NCBI RefSeq assembly: GCF_026151205.1
Contig: NC_087072.1
Coordinates: forward strand, 3,183,375 to 3,243,374
Origin: Bolinopsis microptera
Lineage: Eukaryota; Ctenophora; Tentaculata; Lobata; Bolinopsidae
DNA length: 60,000 bases
Direction of reading: 5' to 3'
In this document: positions 21,126-34,644 of the stretch, in pieces
How the letters are laid out: every line of letters begins with the position of its first letter
Numbering within the stretch: position 1 is the first letter of the stretch
Notes under the pieces: generated by a model
Seen by the model: the letters and a program-made list of their open reading frames with translations, nothing else
What the model was told of the DNA's origin: nothing
Database searches by the model: none
Program-made: the position numbers and the translations under genes

Positions 21126-22840
21126 TTAATTTTGCCAGCCCCACCCGTCAAAGCCGTTTGTGCTCCAGAAATCACAGAAATCATGCTGAGGCCTATCGGG
21201 CCTACTTTCCCTCCATGGCATTTCATTATTGAGATATATACTGTCTGTCCCAGACCAAGTCTCTGTTTCACCTTTAGCAAACTGTTTAGTTAAAGCTCTC
21301 AACTGATCAGCTAATTCCCAGTCATGTTTAGAAGTCACATTGTAGTATGTGCCCCGGTAGTATTTGAACCCGAACATAGCCTCAGTGTCCCAACCATGCC
21401 AGGCTCCCCACCTCGCCCCGTTGTCTAAAACAGAGCTGGAGCTGTGTTCTATATAGAGTCTGTACACATCCAAGTGGGGGCTTGTGTTCAACCTCTCTGC
21501 TAGCTTGTTCATGGGACAGGTTGCTCTGATGTCTGTGGTGAGAGTGTCCCAGAATTTCTGGGGCCCCCACTCCTCGCTGTGCAGTCCAAACCTATACTTC
21601 TCCTTTATATCTGAGAGTAAAGTTTCGTTATCTTCGCCTAAAAAGGTTTTAAGACGTCCCCTCAACAGTTCCTCCACTGACGTCCATGACTCGACTATAT
21701 TGGACTCGTAAAATATCCACCAGAAGGCGTTTTCTTGCGCAGTATTTGAGAGAATCAGCTCCACCCGTCCACTTCTGTTTGCCTGATCAGGAATGTCTTG
21801 AGGGAATTGGGGTAATAAAAACGGCTCTTTCACATTGTAATCCATACTTTCTCCCAACTCTCCCAATGACATGGGAAAATCGTAAAACCCCCATCCTCTG
21901 TTGGCAGTCGTACTAGCATTTATCAAGAGCTCCAACTCAGGTAGATTTCAAACAAGACACAACCTCAGTATTATAAGGTAACCCATCACAATTAACGTGT
22001 TCTAAAAAGTCAGGACGTCTCTTGTGTGCGTCCTGGTACGTAGTCTTCCAGAGAGGGGCTGAGGACATGGATATAGCTCTATTAAACAGACCCTCCGCTT
22101 TAGGAGCAGTAACCAGAGCTAATACGATAGTTCCACCCGAACTTTCTCCCATGATAGTCACTCTTTCAGGATCTCCCCCGAAAGCTGCTATGTTTCTCTG
22201 CACCCACTGCAATGCGATAAGCGCGTCGTTTATCCCGAAGTTACCGTAACTCTGGCCATCCTCCCATAGGGCTGGATGGGAGATGAACCCCAGCAGATCT
22301 AGCCTGTAGTTGATGTTGACAGTCACACTGTCTACACTTGCTGTGAAGTCGGAGTCTGCAGAGTAGCCAACATCCTCTCCATAACCGTACGCTAAAGAGC
22401 CACCATGTATCCAGACTATAACAGGCCGGCTAGAAGTAATGTCGGGAGTCCTGACTGACAAATACAAGCAATCCTCCTGTCCTTTAGGAGGCAAGGTAGG
22501 ATGCCTGCACACACTTTATCTCTTTGTCCTTATCAGCAGGATGAACCCCCTCCCAACAGTCCCCATCCCCCATCAGGGAGCTGTGTTTCCATCGTCTCTC
22601 CCCAACAGGAGCAACTGAATAAGGAATGTACAGAAACTCACTGATCTCCAGCCCGTCAGCTGATTCAACTCTCCTCCCTTTAACCTTCCCGCAGTGGGTT
22701 GAGACGACCGGTGGTCCCTTTCCGGCCATCATCTTGGCAGCTATACTCGTCACCGCCACTATCACTATCACTGTAGAAATAAGAAGGAGTATCAGCCATA
22801 CTTTGCGGGGTATCCGCTTTAGCTTCTCCATCAGTGACAT
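21126..22840 (-). pseudogene. Carboxylesterase/cholinesterase-fold protein, intronless, two frame breaks
   Basis: Member of the alpha/beta-hydrolase type-B carboxylesterase family, predicted as a membrane-anchored ectoenzyme. The N-terminal piece (22840 to about 22490) has a short basic tail and one membrane span (about residues 14-35), then the early esterase fold. The middle piece (to 21939) has EDCLYL, the oxyanion motif IHGGSLAYG and the nucleophile elbow GESSGG. The last piece (21935-21126) has the acid region TAQENAFWW and catalytic His in GAWHGWD. Reading passes between frames near 22484-22512 and near 21937-21950, each time as if one base were extra, and each zero-frame stop lies at the junction. 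Everything else is intact over about 570 codons, so recent pseudogenisation, assembly error or +1 frameshifting are all possible. The lack of introns, unlike its neighbours, would fit a retrocopy. Confidence 0.85.
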
Positions 22841-22859
22841 CTCGTCACATTGCCTGTAA

Positions 22860-23944
22860 TGTGGTACTGTGGATTGTTATCTTACAATCTGAACGCTCTT
22901 ACATTATATGTTAAGTACGAGTGGATGAACCTATCAAATTTCCTAATGCAACAGCAGAAAAAGTGTGGGAGAGGCTCCCACCCTAATCAAACTCAGTGTA
23001 AAGCTACGATTAATTATTGAATAAACCGAATAATCGAATCTTGTCGTTTCTTTCCTAACTCTGTGGTCCTTTAAGAAACGAAAATGCAATGGTTATACTT
23101 ATAGTTGTTGCAACAGTCGTACGAATAAATCTCAACTGAGCCTATTCTTACTCGCTTTTTTCTCAGATATATTCATAATCTAATAAACTTCGTTGCTTTA
23201 TCATAAGTTTATGAATACATCTATGAGTATGACCACATTTAAAACGCTTATCTTGTAATGCTCATCATCCTGATTAACATACTCTAGTTCGAAACGTACT
23301 CTAGTTCGCTAGAAATCACCCCTGTCGAACTACAGACACAGTACGTGTAGAACTTGAACTAGAGTACGTGTACCCATCTTCCTAAAGGCCTTATTTAATT
23401 ATGCCTTGGTAGAGCTGAAAGAAATGGCCATAGTTTTCGCGGTTTTCCACGTTACCCAACCGCGAAATGACCAGAGACAACCAACTCAGATAAAGCAAAT
23501 GATGCTAGAGATATGATATAAAATGTTGAAATCAGTCGACGAGCAAGTTGAATATAATGATAGATAATAAACAAACAAAATGCTATTGCACCTATACGCG
23601 ATACATGATCTGCTGCAATGTTAACATGATTTACCAGCCTGGTACATATATAGGAAGAACACTCGTAATAAGACAGACTTGCCAGTTTTAACACTTGCCT
23701 TCGTCTAGATTTGTTGCAATATTTTGAGCGGAATGTGGTATTTTGTGGATACTTAAGCACTTAGGTCCGGGCCTAAACTGGTGCCATTAGGGTCTAAGCA
23801 TGATCTGCTGTAATCTGAAACACTAGATTGTGACTTATTTATAATTGGGCCTATTTTTCTGGTGCAGGATTACCCTGTTCAAACTGAATTACTTAATATT
23901 AAACAATCGCTTCGTTGCTCAGATACATTCGCAAATATTTTTAA
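22860..23944. other. Gene-poor interval upstream of the esterase
   Basis: AT-rich. A patch at about 23283-23375 repeats a phrase like GAACTTGAGTACGTGTACC that also occurs near 41389-41500, so a small dispersed repeat is present. A minus-strand ORF (23452-23760) has no family motif and is not called. Confidence 0.4.
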
Positions 23945-24292
23945 TTAAAATCCGCCGGAGTCACTTGGCTGAAAGGCGTTTGAACAAAACTTTGGTGTAG
24001 CAACAAAAGTATTCGAAGGAGTAGAAGAGTCGGTATCGGACACGGTACTTGTCAAATCCTGCAAAATAATTCATGAACACCTACAACATTGGCTTCAATT
24101 TGGGCGAGAGCGTGACAATACCATTACCAATAATAATACGCGAGAACTGATAGCATGTAGATTGTAGCTGTAGACGCTCATATTAACGCCCGCAGAAGAG
24201 AAGACGAAGAGGTAACAGAAAAGCAGTATCGCAATGTCAAGCTGTCCGGAGAGTTTAACATTTGAGCTGGACCAGTGGACCTGGTCTGACAA
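23945..24292 (-). CDS. Possible terminal exons of an unidentified membrane protein
   Basis: A minus-strand open stretch (24292 to about 24128 or 24140) encodes a hydrophobic segment (DIAILLFCYLFVFSSAG). It can be spliced, phase 0, over an intron of about 70-80 bases to 24058-23945, which encodes a Ser/Thr-rich tail ending DSGGF and a stop. There is no ATG at the start, so more exons upstream would be required and were not found. Unrecognised; it could be chance. Confidence 0.25.
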
Positions 24293-24299
24293 GCTGTCT

Positions 24300-27200
24300 G
24301 CTAGCTAGCTCCTTTATAATGTCTCTCCTGGACAATTTGTTTAATTTATAGTTAAAAGGGCATGTTACTTGCGGTGTAGCACAAACTTCCTGGAAATGTA
24401 GACTCTAAGTAGACAATATTCTGTCATGGCAATCGTAATATTGGTCAAGTTTTAAAATTAATTCAAGCAGGAAACTAACTTTTTAATATTGCAAAAACAA
24501 AGGCCTACAATGTGAGTAAAAAACTCAGTGTAATCGAGAACATTTTACAAAAATAGATTAGATTTTGTGACTAATGATACACGTTTACAGCCTTCTTTTG
24601 TCTAGCTGTGGCTTCATATAATTATAAGTCCAAGTGTATCAGTGTATGAAGTACAAGTGTATGCACAAAATTGCAGGAGAAAAAGGAAATGTAAATGGTA
24701 TTTTTTCTGGTCTCTAGTCGATTCGACCTAATGTTCTACCAATCTTTCGACCGCTTCATTTCGACCGATGCGAACAGAAACACATAAAATGCTCCCTTTG
24801 CCGTATCGAGATATTAAATAAACCTTCGGTTTAAATTAATCGCCTGGCTGATAAAAACTACTTAAATTTGTTGACAGCAGTTTAAATTCCCGCATTTATT
24901 TGGGTGAGAATTTAAACTTTCGTCAAAACGAAATCGATGCTGATTGATTGCCAACTTGCAACGATTGCCAGCAAATATTCGCCGATCAAAATCATAAGAT
25001 CTCAACGGCATTTTACGGAGCAATCTCCGTAAAGCTATGTCCAGTCATTATACTGCATGATTGAGAATAATTTGAGATGGTAGAGGCGGTGATTGCATAT
25101 ATTAAAGTGAGGTGACAACTAGCGGAGCTATCAATGAGCAGGGAGCACAATAGATCGGGACCCACCCGACCGTCGGGTTAAGCCTGTTGTAATTAATTGG
25201 GCAGAAGCAGCACCTCAAGCTATCTTACTCATCATAAATTTGGAGATATCGTATATCATGTTCATTATAATTAATGATATGTAATATATATGATATTGCA
25301 GGTGGTGTCTGTCGGCACTTACTGCCAAGTCATGCTATCCGTAAAAGGTTTTATTACTTCATTTTAGTAATAAGTCTGTAATGAAAAGTCTATTAAATGA
25401 TTATAAATATGAAATAATGTAATACAAATACCTTGCTGTTCAAGTAGTGCAAAAAGTCAGCTTGAAGATCAAACATTCAAACTAACGGAAATCGTTTTAC
25501 CCTACAAGTAAGAATGTGAGATTAATGGTACTTTGATGAAATGCCACGGGACCCCCCCCCACCTGAACAGAAGATCGGTAAATTTAGTGCTCAGTACCTG
25601 GTATGGAGGCCGTGGAGCACAAAATCTCAGTAATTTATTATTACCAACTCAAACATTGTTATGATCCAGTGCCATCTTAATATTTGTTTCTTTCAATTAC
25701 CTGAGAGTGCTCAACTGACTAGCATGATGATTGGTATTATTTTATTTATAATTATATCATGGCACGAATCGTTTGCAAATTAATTTTGATTGTTTTATTT
25801 GTGACCCAGAACCTGTATGATAATCTGTAATATGTCTGATATATCGTCACTAAATTAGTGATCAATCCATTGTTCATTTATCTGGAAACTGGCGGGGAGG
25901 TGAACCATATTCTTTCGGCTCTTACTAATTCACTCGCCAGTGCCCTATCACATAACATGGGTTTTTCACAATTTTGCAGCCAAACCACAATCGAAACAGC
26001 CTCTTTCACAAGACTTTTGAATTCTTGGCGAGTGATTTCGTAGAAACGTCTTGTGGCGTGATAGCGAATAACAAACCAGCTTCCAACATTGACCGATCAA
26101 AACCCACAATCACTGCAAAATGTCTAAACAAGAATACAAATATCGTGGCATTTTCCAAGTTGATATCGCAGTACGGAGCAAACGAACGAAAACGTTTCAC
26201 AGCTTTATAAACTAAACACGCACTGTTTAAACACTGTTTAATTAAACAGTGTTACTGTTACGTTAGATTGGTATTCTCTGAGTCAAACAAAAACCTTAAT
26301 AATTGAATAACTCAGTGAATATGATTCCTGATTCGAAATGAGACTGCAGAAAGAAATCACAAATTATACAGCATAACCAAAAATAAGTCTTATTTTTTAT
26401 CGGGCTTCAGAGATGATGGTATTCTGTCTTTTTTAAAACCTGATGACAATTTACTCTAATACATTATTAGAGTATGTATTATCTGGTATGCAAAATACTT
26501 TCAATTTCATCGAAATAGAACACGAAAAGAACAAAGAGTGATAACTGATCGAACGTAACAGATCAGTAAATTAAATGGCAATGCGCTACAAAACAAAGAC
26601 TATTTAAGAGACAAACACCTTAATTTAATCAGTCCAATTTCACACTAAACCCCATTGTTACACCCTTCTCCGTTACCACAATAACACGTGACCATTCAAC
26701 GTTACCATGATAACACGTGACACCATCATTATACTATGTTACCATGGTAGCACGTGACTCACAGCTTCCGAGTTAAAGTTCAAGAAGTCGTAAACTTCAG
26801 GGTTAGCCGTAATCAAAGTGACAGGAGTAAACTTAAAGTGACTGCTGAATTATAGACAAGAAACTGGTTTAAATAAATTATCTAATTATTTCAGGGAAAC
26901 ACAACTGACAACACAGTCAATGTAATACAAGACGATTTAAGAGAGCTCCATCTCAGTTGGATGTCTGTCAAAAATCTAAAAAATGTTCGCGATATTGTCC
27001 TTACTAGATGAATTTAAAATGGTGGCGTTTTAATTCTGACATATATGACGCATGTATTGATGATAAAGTTACAAGTTTATATATTCGTCCGGGTTTTTGT
27101 GTTAGAATTAGCGGGATGACCCGGGTTATCAAATAAACTGATAAATCCTTATCGAATTCCACGTCTGACGTCACTTTATCATTATCAAAACAAGTTCAAT

Positions 27201-27894
27201 GGCTGCTAGAAAGGCCATTAAAATGGCTATTAACCGGTTATTAACTGACTGTTAGGTATTCGTGCGTACTCTGACTGCCAGTTAATAACCAACTTTCACT
27301 TGTGTTTTGTTGTGGCTATTAGCCAAAACAACAGACATTTTCAATGTATCAAATCTTATTGTTTTTATCTATGTTTTCATAATATGAAGTCAAATCCCGA
27401 ATCCCGACAAAAAAGGTTTTGGTGTATGTCCCCTTAATAGCCGGTCGGCATTGTTATACCTATCTGCCTCCAAATAACTCTCAACTTTCCAGGAATAATT
27501 TAGTTTAAGAATTAAGATAGCAGCTCAAGACTTGTGGTACACCATCTTACAAAGTAAACAGAACTGTTCCAGGTCGTTGAAACAGTGTACTACTTTTATA
27601 TTATTATCAGTGCTCGACGATGATGGCTGCGAGAAAACTGGTGTGTTAAGAATTAAGATCGGACCATTTTGACAGATTAACCTGTGAGCTTACAAAATTA
27701 TGGACGGTCCTATAGTTTTAAGCAGAGAAGAGCCGAGTTTTATACTGAATTTCAATGATCGGATATAACTATAAATTTTGATCCTTAAAAAGAGGCCGAT
27801 CAGCCGCAACCATATGTTTGTTAAGCTCCACGAAACAGCAACTTAAAAGAACTGCAAATTCATAGAATAAAAGAAACCAGCACTGTAAGCAGTA
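24300..27894. other. Gene-free interval
   Basis: No supported gene. Contents noted: a 24-bp perfect palindrome at 26230-26253 (AACACTGTTTAA and its complement), a cluster of CACGTG sites at 26685-26756 and a C8-9 run near 25550. Open stretches on both strands at 25858-26210 match no family I know. Confidence 0.4.
26671..26760. promoter_or_regulatory. Three spaced CACGTGAC sites in degenerate repeats
   Basis: CACGTG occurs at 26685, 26714 and 26751, each preceded by a GTTACCAYRRTARCA-like phrase, so the sites sit in a degenerate repeat of 29-37 bp. CACGTGAC matches the core bound by bHLH-Zip factors such as MITF/TFE and USF. Function is inferred only from the motif; the nearest gene is several kb away. 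Confidence 0.25.
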
Positions 27895-27895
27895 A

Positions 27896-28411
27896 GAAGG
27901 AACGATTGAACAGATTGAAGGAGTACAGCGTACTTTCACCTCAAGGATTTGGGGTGTTCAACATCTTGACTATTGGCAGCGGCTCCAAGCAATAAATCTA
28001 ATGTCGATGCAAAGGAGGAGAGAGCGTTATATTATCATCCACATGTGGAAAATCTTACATCAACGATGCCCAAATGACCTTGGGATTATTTTTTCTACTC
28101 CATCAAGACACGGAATTAAGGCCACCATTCCAAGTCTCAGCAAGAGCAGTACTCAACGTCAACAGTCATTGTATGATGGTTCATTTGCAGTAATGGGGCC
28201 ACGTTTATGGAACACCATTCCATCATATCTTCACCTCATTGAAGACCCACTGCTGTTCAAAGCAAAACTATCAGCATATCTTAAACCGTTTCCAGATAAC
28301 CCACCTGTGAGCAATTACAGCTGTCCTAATGGAAATTCTTTGCTGGACTGGAGTATGAATAAAGCAGCAGCGATGCTGCAAGGGCGGTCGAACTATTCGA
28401 TGACCCAGTAG
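27896..28411 (+). pseudogene. LINE ORF2 C-terminal fragment
   Basis: An open frame of about 170 codons from roughly 27908. It resembles the region after the reverse transcriptase in CR1/Jockey/RTE-like non-LTR elements: VQRTFTSRI, YWQRLQAINLMSMQRRRERY, HMWKIL, then GPRLWNTIPSYL, a FKAKLSAYLKPFPD segment and NSLLDW near the end. A stop lies just upstream and the rest of the element is missing, so it is a 5'-truncated insertion, as is usual for LINEs. The last 40 codons still read cleanly. Confidence 0.8.
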
Positions 28412-31400
28412 AGGAATCTATGAATCTCTCCAAAGTATCCAAAGTAAGATAAATAATACACAAAACAGTCAGTGTACATAACAGTCTTTGAGATCATCGT
28501 CCCGAGAAAAACGATTGCCATAGACTCGGATTTCAAAGTATATTGAAAATTGACCCGTTCATTGTTGTATAACGACACACCTTGTGTTACAGTAGTGTCC
28601 CTTTAATGGTGTCGCACGATACAAAGAGTGTAGAAAGTGGCAGCAAACAGGTTAAAATCAGGGTACAGTTGGGTAAACAGTGCACATGTTGGTTCTAGGG
28701 GAGCACTAGAATGTAGGGTACCGCCATTAGTTGTGTTAATTTGGGACAACGGCGTACTTTGATCATGCAATACATTTCACACGGTGATAATGTGAACGGA
28801 AACTAACGAAACATGCAAAAATTCAACCGTCTCAATTTTGATCTAGTAGTAGTAGTAGCATTCAATGAGTATTTTTACATTTTACATTTTCGATTGTTTC
28901 AGATGTTAAAAGAGTTTTGGAGTATAATAATAAATTAAGATATTGTACTATAATAGTACAAAATACCGAGTAAATCCTCAACAAGTCATCAAAGTGGTTC
29001 AGATATACGATTTATCGCGGCTCTTTGCTAAAAAGGAACTGGGGAGTACATATTCAAATTGACAAAGACTGCATTTCTGGTAGACGAGAAGCGTGCGTAA
29101 CGCTTATGATGATTGAATAATGTCAACTGCATGCAAATGTCGAATCAAGTGGATTGTAATTGTATCCGATAAGGTAATTAATAAAACCTATATTGACTGC
29201 CGCATTATTGCAATTTTCGATTAAATTTAGTTTTAAGAAAATTTGTTTATAGCTTTTTTTTAATGGTCCCTTGGATTTATGCGCCACCTTTGAAGGAAAT
29301 CTCCTAGCCACATTTCTTTAAACGATCTTTTAAGCACAAAGTAGCCGCCAGTCACCCTCAAAGTGGAGTGAACATTTTATTCAGGCACAACGATAACATC
29401 AATATTTCATCAAAGAGTCAAGAGTGAGGGTAATAGTGTTACTGTGTGCATTTGATATCAGGACGTTTGGATAACATCACTGTTTTCTCGAAAAATCAGA
29501 ATAAACGTCAAACATTTAAATAATTGTATCAATGCCAGTGAGGGATACGTACAATGTGTTCTCATATTTTTGGTCGATGATCTCTTGCATAATTTGATCT
29601 TCGAGGAACTTCTCGTGTAGTTCTTTAAGATGATAAACATTTTAACAGGAGTTTTTAATTTTAACAAGATAAAATGGGATAGTGATACCAATAAGGACAT
29701 CAGTTCCAATATAAAGTATTGTACCAGCTTGGACCACGGGTAACTTGGTTGTTAGACAGCACTGCTTGTACTACATTACTAATACTGTAGTATACAGTAC
29801 ACGCAGTTCTGGCTGACAGTTTATAATTATATATAGATAGCACCGACTTACAACCACTTCTTTTGACCAAAAGCTGTTAAAATACAAAAAATGCACCTCA
29901 GCTTATGATGCCTTCTCGTTCAGCAAGTTCATTGAACTTTTTGTCGTTAACTGAGATCTGAGCCACTACGAACACAGACAATCTAATTCTAAGGGAAATG
30001 ACTAAAACTTGTTCCACATCACACGACATGGCAACCCTCCTACACCTCTACACATGGGGAGAAGTGGTTAAGACTAGAACTAGAAGTAGAACGAAGGAGC
30101 AAGCTGTATTTCAGCGTACGAAGATCAACACGATCCGATTTAATCGACCTTAATGGGTATTTTAATAGCTCGTTTTACTGGAAGTATATTGAAACAGCTC
30201 TCCACTCCTTTTATTTAACCCAAATTCCGGTTTATTAACTCATTCACACAACGCAACTCACTTCCATACTTTCAGATTAGATTTCGAGGATGCGCACCAA
30301 GGGTTTTACTCATAGCTGGAACCAGATAACCAGCTCGTTAAGATTCTGTGATACGTCAATCTACTGCTCTACCGCAGGCTCTTGTGGGAAGCAGAGACGA
30401 TAACAGAACCTCAGGATTTCGGTCCGGTGGATAGGTCTGGAGGAGTGCAATGAATTCTTCTCAGTTTCTAGCTGAACATTGAACAATCACCACAGGTTAT
30501 AACTTACTGTCCGATAATTTACTACTCCAGGTCCTTGTTAGTTGTAAACTCAGAGAGCTATCTCATTATGTGTTTAGAGCGTGAGGAGTTTTGCCATTTA
30601 ATCAACAAGTTAAGTAGAATAGTAGATAGCATTTTCTTGTAGAGTACGTGCTGCACGCTCTGTCACATGTCAAACCTCGCCTCTCGTTTCAGCTTGTCAA
30701 GCTAAGGTGTGGTAAAATGGTCCATTGGTTGCTAGGCAGGCGGCACGTGTCTTTATTGCATGGACGCGCGCAAGGTGTGCGCGGCCACGTGCGTTTGTTT
30801 GTAAACAAATTAATAGAGCACTGTCAGAGCTTACGAGCAGATCATTTGAACACGTTATGGTTTTGCTGATTGCTCATACTGATCTGTCAGTTTCAGTTTG
30901 ACTGAGTTTATTGGACGCCATGTTTTGTGAGAACAAAAACTTTCAGCGATGATCAGGTTCTAGCCTGACATGTTCTGTTCTTAATTTCCTTATATGGTCG
31001 CTAACAATTCCATTTTACATAGGTGTTTAATAAGACAATTAAAGTATAATGAGGACTTTAGCAGCATTATCTAACGAGGAAACTATCGAAAGTGAAGGTT
31101 ATTCACCAATTTTAAGTTTCGTGCGTGCAATCATTTGGGAACTTAAACGATTAAAATTTATATTTTTCTTAACACTTCTTAAGTCTCCTCACACAGGATT
31201 TTGTTAAAAATAAGATTATTGGCGTTTAAAAAATTCTTGCTGTGACTTACCCTACTGTGAAGTGATTTCTATTTTAGTTTCATTTATAGTACTTTTTCAT
31301 AAAACAGCTATTTTCAATGAAGGCGGCCCATTTTCGGCAAAGCAAATACCACGTTTTGAACCTTAGTAGGCATTTATGTCCAGTCCTACTATTTCTTGAT

Positions 31401-32113
31401 CCGAGTGAGTCTAAGAGAGTCTAACTATGAGAGTAAGTCCTAAGTTAGGTCGTTGTATTAGGCCTTAGGAAGCATTGCTGATTCATGAAATGCTATGTCT
31501 CGATCTCACGATGCTTTTTGATGATTGGCTCTACAGATTGCTTATCGTAAATGTGATCAAGAAAATGAATTAAATTTCGTTCTCAACCGTGGCATTAGAC
31601 GAAAATATGCAGCCATGGGATATACTTTTCTCAGGTATTTAATCTTTGAAAACAATAACTGCGGTTAATTTTGCATATCCCTTCGTTGATTGTGATCACC
31701 ACGTAATATTTTGAATGCCAAAACTCAATCATCTTTCAGACATACTTAATCCGATTTCAATTTCTATAATTTGACAGTCTTGTCCGTTTAAAATTGTTCT
31801 CAGTTTATCTCCTAGCGTTTAATGTGGCTACCAATGACATGCCAGAAATCAGTGGATCTGCCAATAAGAAGCAGGTATCAAGGCCACGTGTGTTGCCTGA
31901 TAAACAAGTGCTTAGCAAGTTGTTGCTCACGTGATTTAGCAGTTGCTTCCCATTGGGTCCTCCTCACTTATGGTTCAGCCCTCAACCGTGCATAATGAAA
32001 ATTGAAAATAAGAATAAAAACGCACTAAATTGGTTAATTTAGCGACGCGACTGTTGCGTTACCTAAACGTATATTGTTTTAGGAGAAGGGCGTGGATCAC
32101 TCAATCTTCTCGA

Positions 32114-32150
32114 CACTATATAAGTCAGTTGTCATTGGTACTCTAGAGTT
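32114..32150 (+). promoter_or_regulatory. Candidate TATA-box core promoter
   Basis: CACTATATAAGTCAG at 32111-32125 sits 25-35 bases before TCATTGG, with a KLF-like GGGCGTGG about 25 bases upstream of the TATA box. An ATG at about 32163 opens 14 codons and meets a GTTAGT donor-like site. This could be the start of a gene whose later exons lie to the right, perhaps the homeobox gene, but the phase does not connect directly to 38032. Speculative. Confidence 0.25.
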
Positions 32151-34484
32151 TTACTTCATCAGATGTTTCGTCCCGATATTATGTCCTATTTGAGGCCGTT
32201 AGTTTGAGTCAAGCACTCGGCAAGCTTTATAATTTATAAATATAATCTTATTAGTTCACATCCCACTTATAATTATTATTATTATGCGGATATCAAGGGT
32301 ATGTTTCGCGTCTTTGACCATTTATTTCCAAATACCAACCATCATGATATTGAACCAAAGTTTGCTGTTCACATTTCTGATTGGTGGAACTGAAGGATCA
32401 CGGTAAATAAGTCGTATCCAGATGGCAGCCACACAGGTGGTCATCACGACTCACTCTATCTTTTATCCCACACATTTCCAAGTACTTCACTTTCCTATCC
32501 CTGCTTTTTTATGTAGCACACAGACAAGAGTATGGTATTCGCACAACAGTTTTATTCGTGATTTATTTAATCGTTTAATCTAACATCACTTTGCATTGTA
32601 GCCTCATTGGAATTGAATACACTTTCAAATCATAAGTTAATATCTACGTACATATTCCAATTATTCGAGTCCTGCTGTGTACAAATTTAATTCTTTTGTT
32701 TCCATTACTTTGTTGGCAAAACGTTCTGAGTCCTCATTGCGTTTGAAACCATCGTTCAAAACTAATTGCATTATTTCCCCCAAGTTTTGTTCGCAAATTT
32801 TACTGATTCATCTGTTTTAGTGGAAGTTTGAAATTTCAAACAGGAGAGTTTGGTAATGGAAATTGGCCGGCTGTGATAGTACTGTGAAAGAATGTGAAGT
32901 TACAATAAGTTGCTGAGGTGGGCATATTCCATTCCTCGTTCCGGCTCAACCGTTAAAACCTTAATAGATCAATAAAATATTTAGTTAACTTTAGAGCACC
33001 TGTAACTCGCAACAAACTTCATTACTCGCATAGAGTCCATTTGTAGCAGATTAACATGAGTCTCCGTGATTCCTGTTCCCCTAACTGTTGACCCCTTTGA
33101 CATCTCCTCTACCAGTACTCGCAGCGATTACTAATTTAATTGGGGATATTTTCCATTTAACTATAGCGCTGATGGTAACTTGGTTTCGCGTCACAGCGCG
33201 AGCTCTGGGGTGAGACTGCTGAACTGTTGATGCAATAACTCTCAAATAATGGTTGTTGGTCGATTCGCAAATTTGATATCGTTAAATTTTTTTTGAACTC
33301 GTTTCTTATATTTTAATGGATTGGGTTTCGATCTCCGTTTCAATAATTTAGCTAAACTTAAAGCATAAATCTTCGCTTTCGATAAGCTGAAACTTAACCT
33401 ACTTTGAGGGCTCTTGATTTGCATTCAAAACTGACTTCTGTTTATCCGACCCACTCCCAGCTAAAGCCAAATTTTTAATTTTTAATTTGTTTTTCTTCAA
33501 AATCTCAGTTTTGAGGAGTGGCTCAAGCTGGTCTCTGGGTAAAGTTAGTGAACAGAATCATGTTTTGATTATAGTTTCCGACTTAAATTCTAAGGTTGGA
33601 TCTTTCATTTTATTTGCAAATCGTTTATTTTATGATGTTAGTTCCAATGAGCCTCAAAAAGACATGGAGATCATCCTAATTGTGTCCATTTTGAATATTC
33701 ATCAGTACAAAAACTGTGATTTTAACCATTACACGTACACACTGGTAGAGTTCCGAATAATAACCCAACTCTAAATTATCTCTATATGACAAAAACTATT
33801 GTTCACAAATAATTTAACTCTCAGACATGTTATGTAAGTGTGAGGGTGTTTTGTTCTCGAAACTGATCGGTTACGTTAAAGACGGACATTTTGTGAGATC
33901 CATTGTCAATACCTGCTCATCAGAAACTATTATCATCTCATTTTACTTACCATCGCCTCCTGACAAACCACATCAGAATGTGATAGAAGTTTTACAATTT
34001 CGGAATCATTTAATCAGGACTTAGTTATAGTACTTTCTAAATGGTAATTTCCTGTCTCTTGCGGGGATATTTAAGTATTAAGTAACTGGTTATCACGTGG
34101 ATCGTACTAATGATTTGTAATTATCTATTATCTTCTGCCCTCGAAAAATTTCACTTTCCACTTCACTCCATGAAATTATTCTTTAAAAGTTTCTGGTTCG
34201 AACTTTAGTGGGCCTTTGTTAATGTTATTAAGACAGACTTACCTTGTTTAATATACTTTTCACGCAACATTTTACGAATTTGACTCAACTTTCAGTTGAT
34301 TGATCAATACCAGCTTCAGTTAGTTCTAATTCTGAACATATCGTTTGAGTCTATCAAACTCTTCTCTTTGTTGATCTGAGAATTGTATAGTTTTTGAGCT
34401 TTTGTATTGTCAATGATTGATATAATAAATTCAAGCTAGCTTACTGATATGCTTATTCACACGGTATATTAACTTAATAATTAT

Positions 34485-34644
34485 TCAGGAAGGTACTCTC
34501 AGAATAAATATGGTGGACAATCTCAAAATCAGCATGATCCAAAGTGTTACTCCTGTTAAAAGTCGTTCCTTCATGATAGAGGATATTCTGGACTCCGGGA
34601 CACGATCTCTCATATCCTCAGGTACCCGATCACAGTCATAATCA
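34485..34644 (-). CDS. Possible orphan 3' exon with a membrane segment
   Basis: On the minus strand a strong polypyrimidine tract and CAG (CCCCTCCCCCCAG, ending at 34645) precede a 52-codon open frame. It starts DYDCDRVPEDMRDRVPE, contains a hydrophobic run (TGVTLWIMLILRLSTIFIL) and ends at TGA 34487-34485. It looks like a terminal exon of a membrane protein, but I could not find its upstream exons and do not recognise it. Confidence 0.28.

Noticed and set aside
25858-26210. Open frames on both strands
   Set aside because: Neither strand shows family motifs, splice sites or a convincing start; could be an old element but not supportable.
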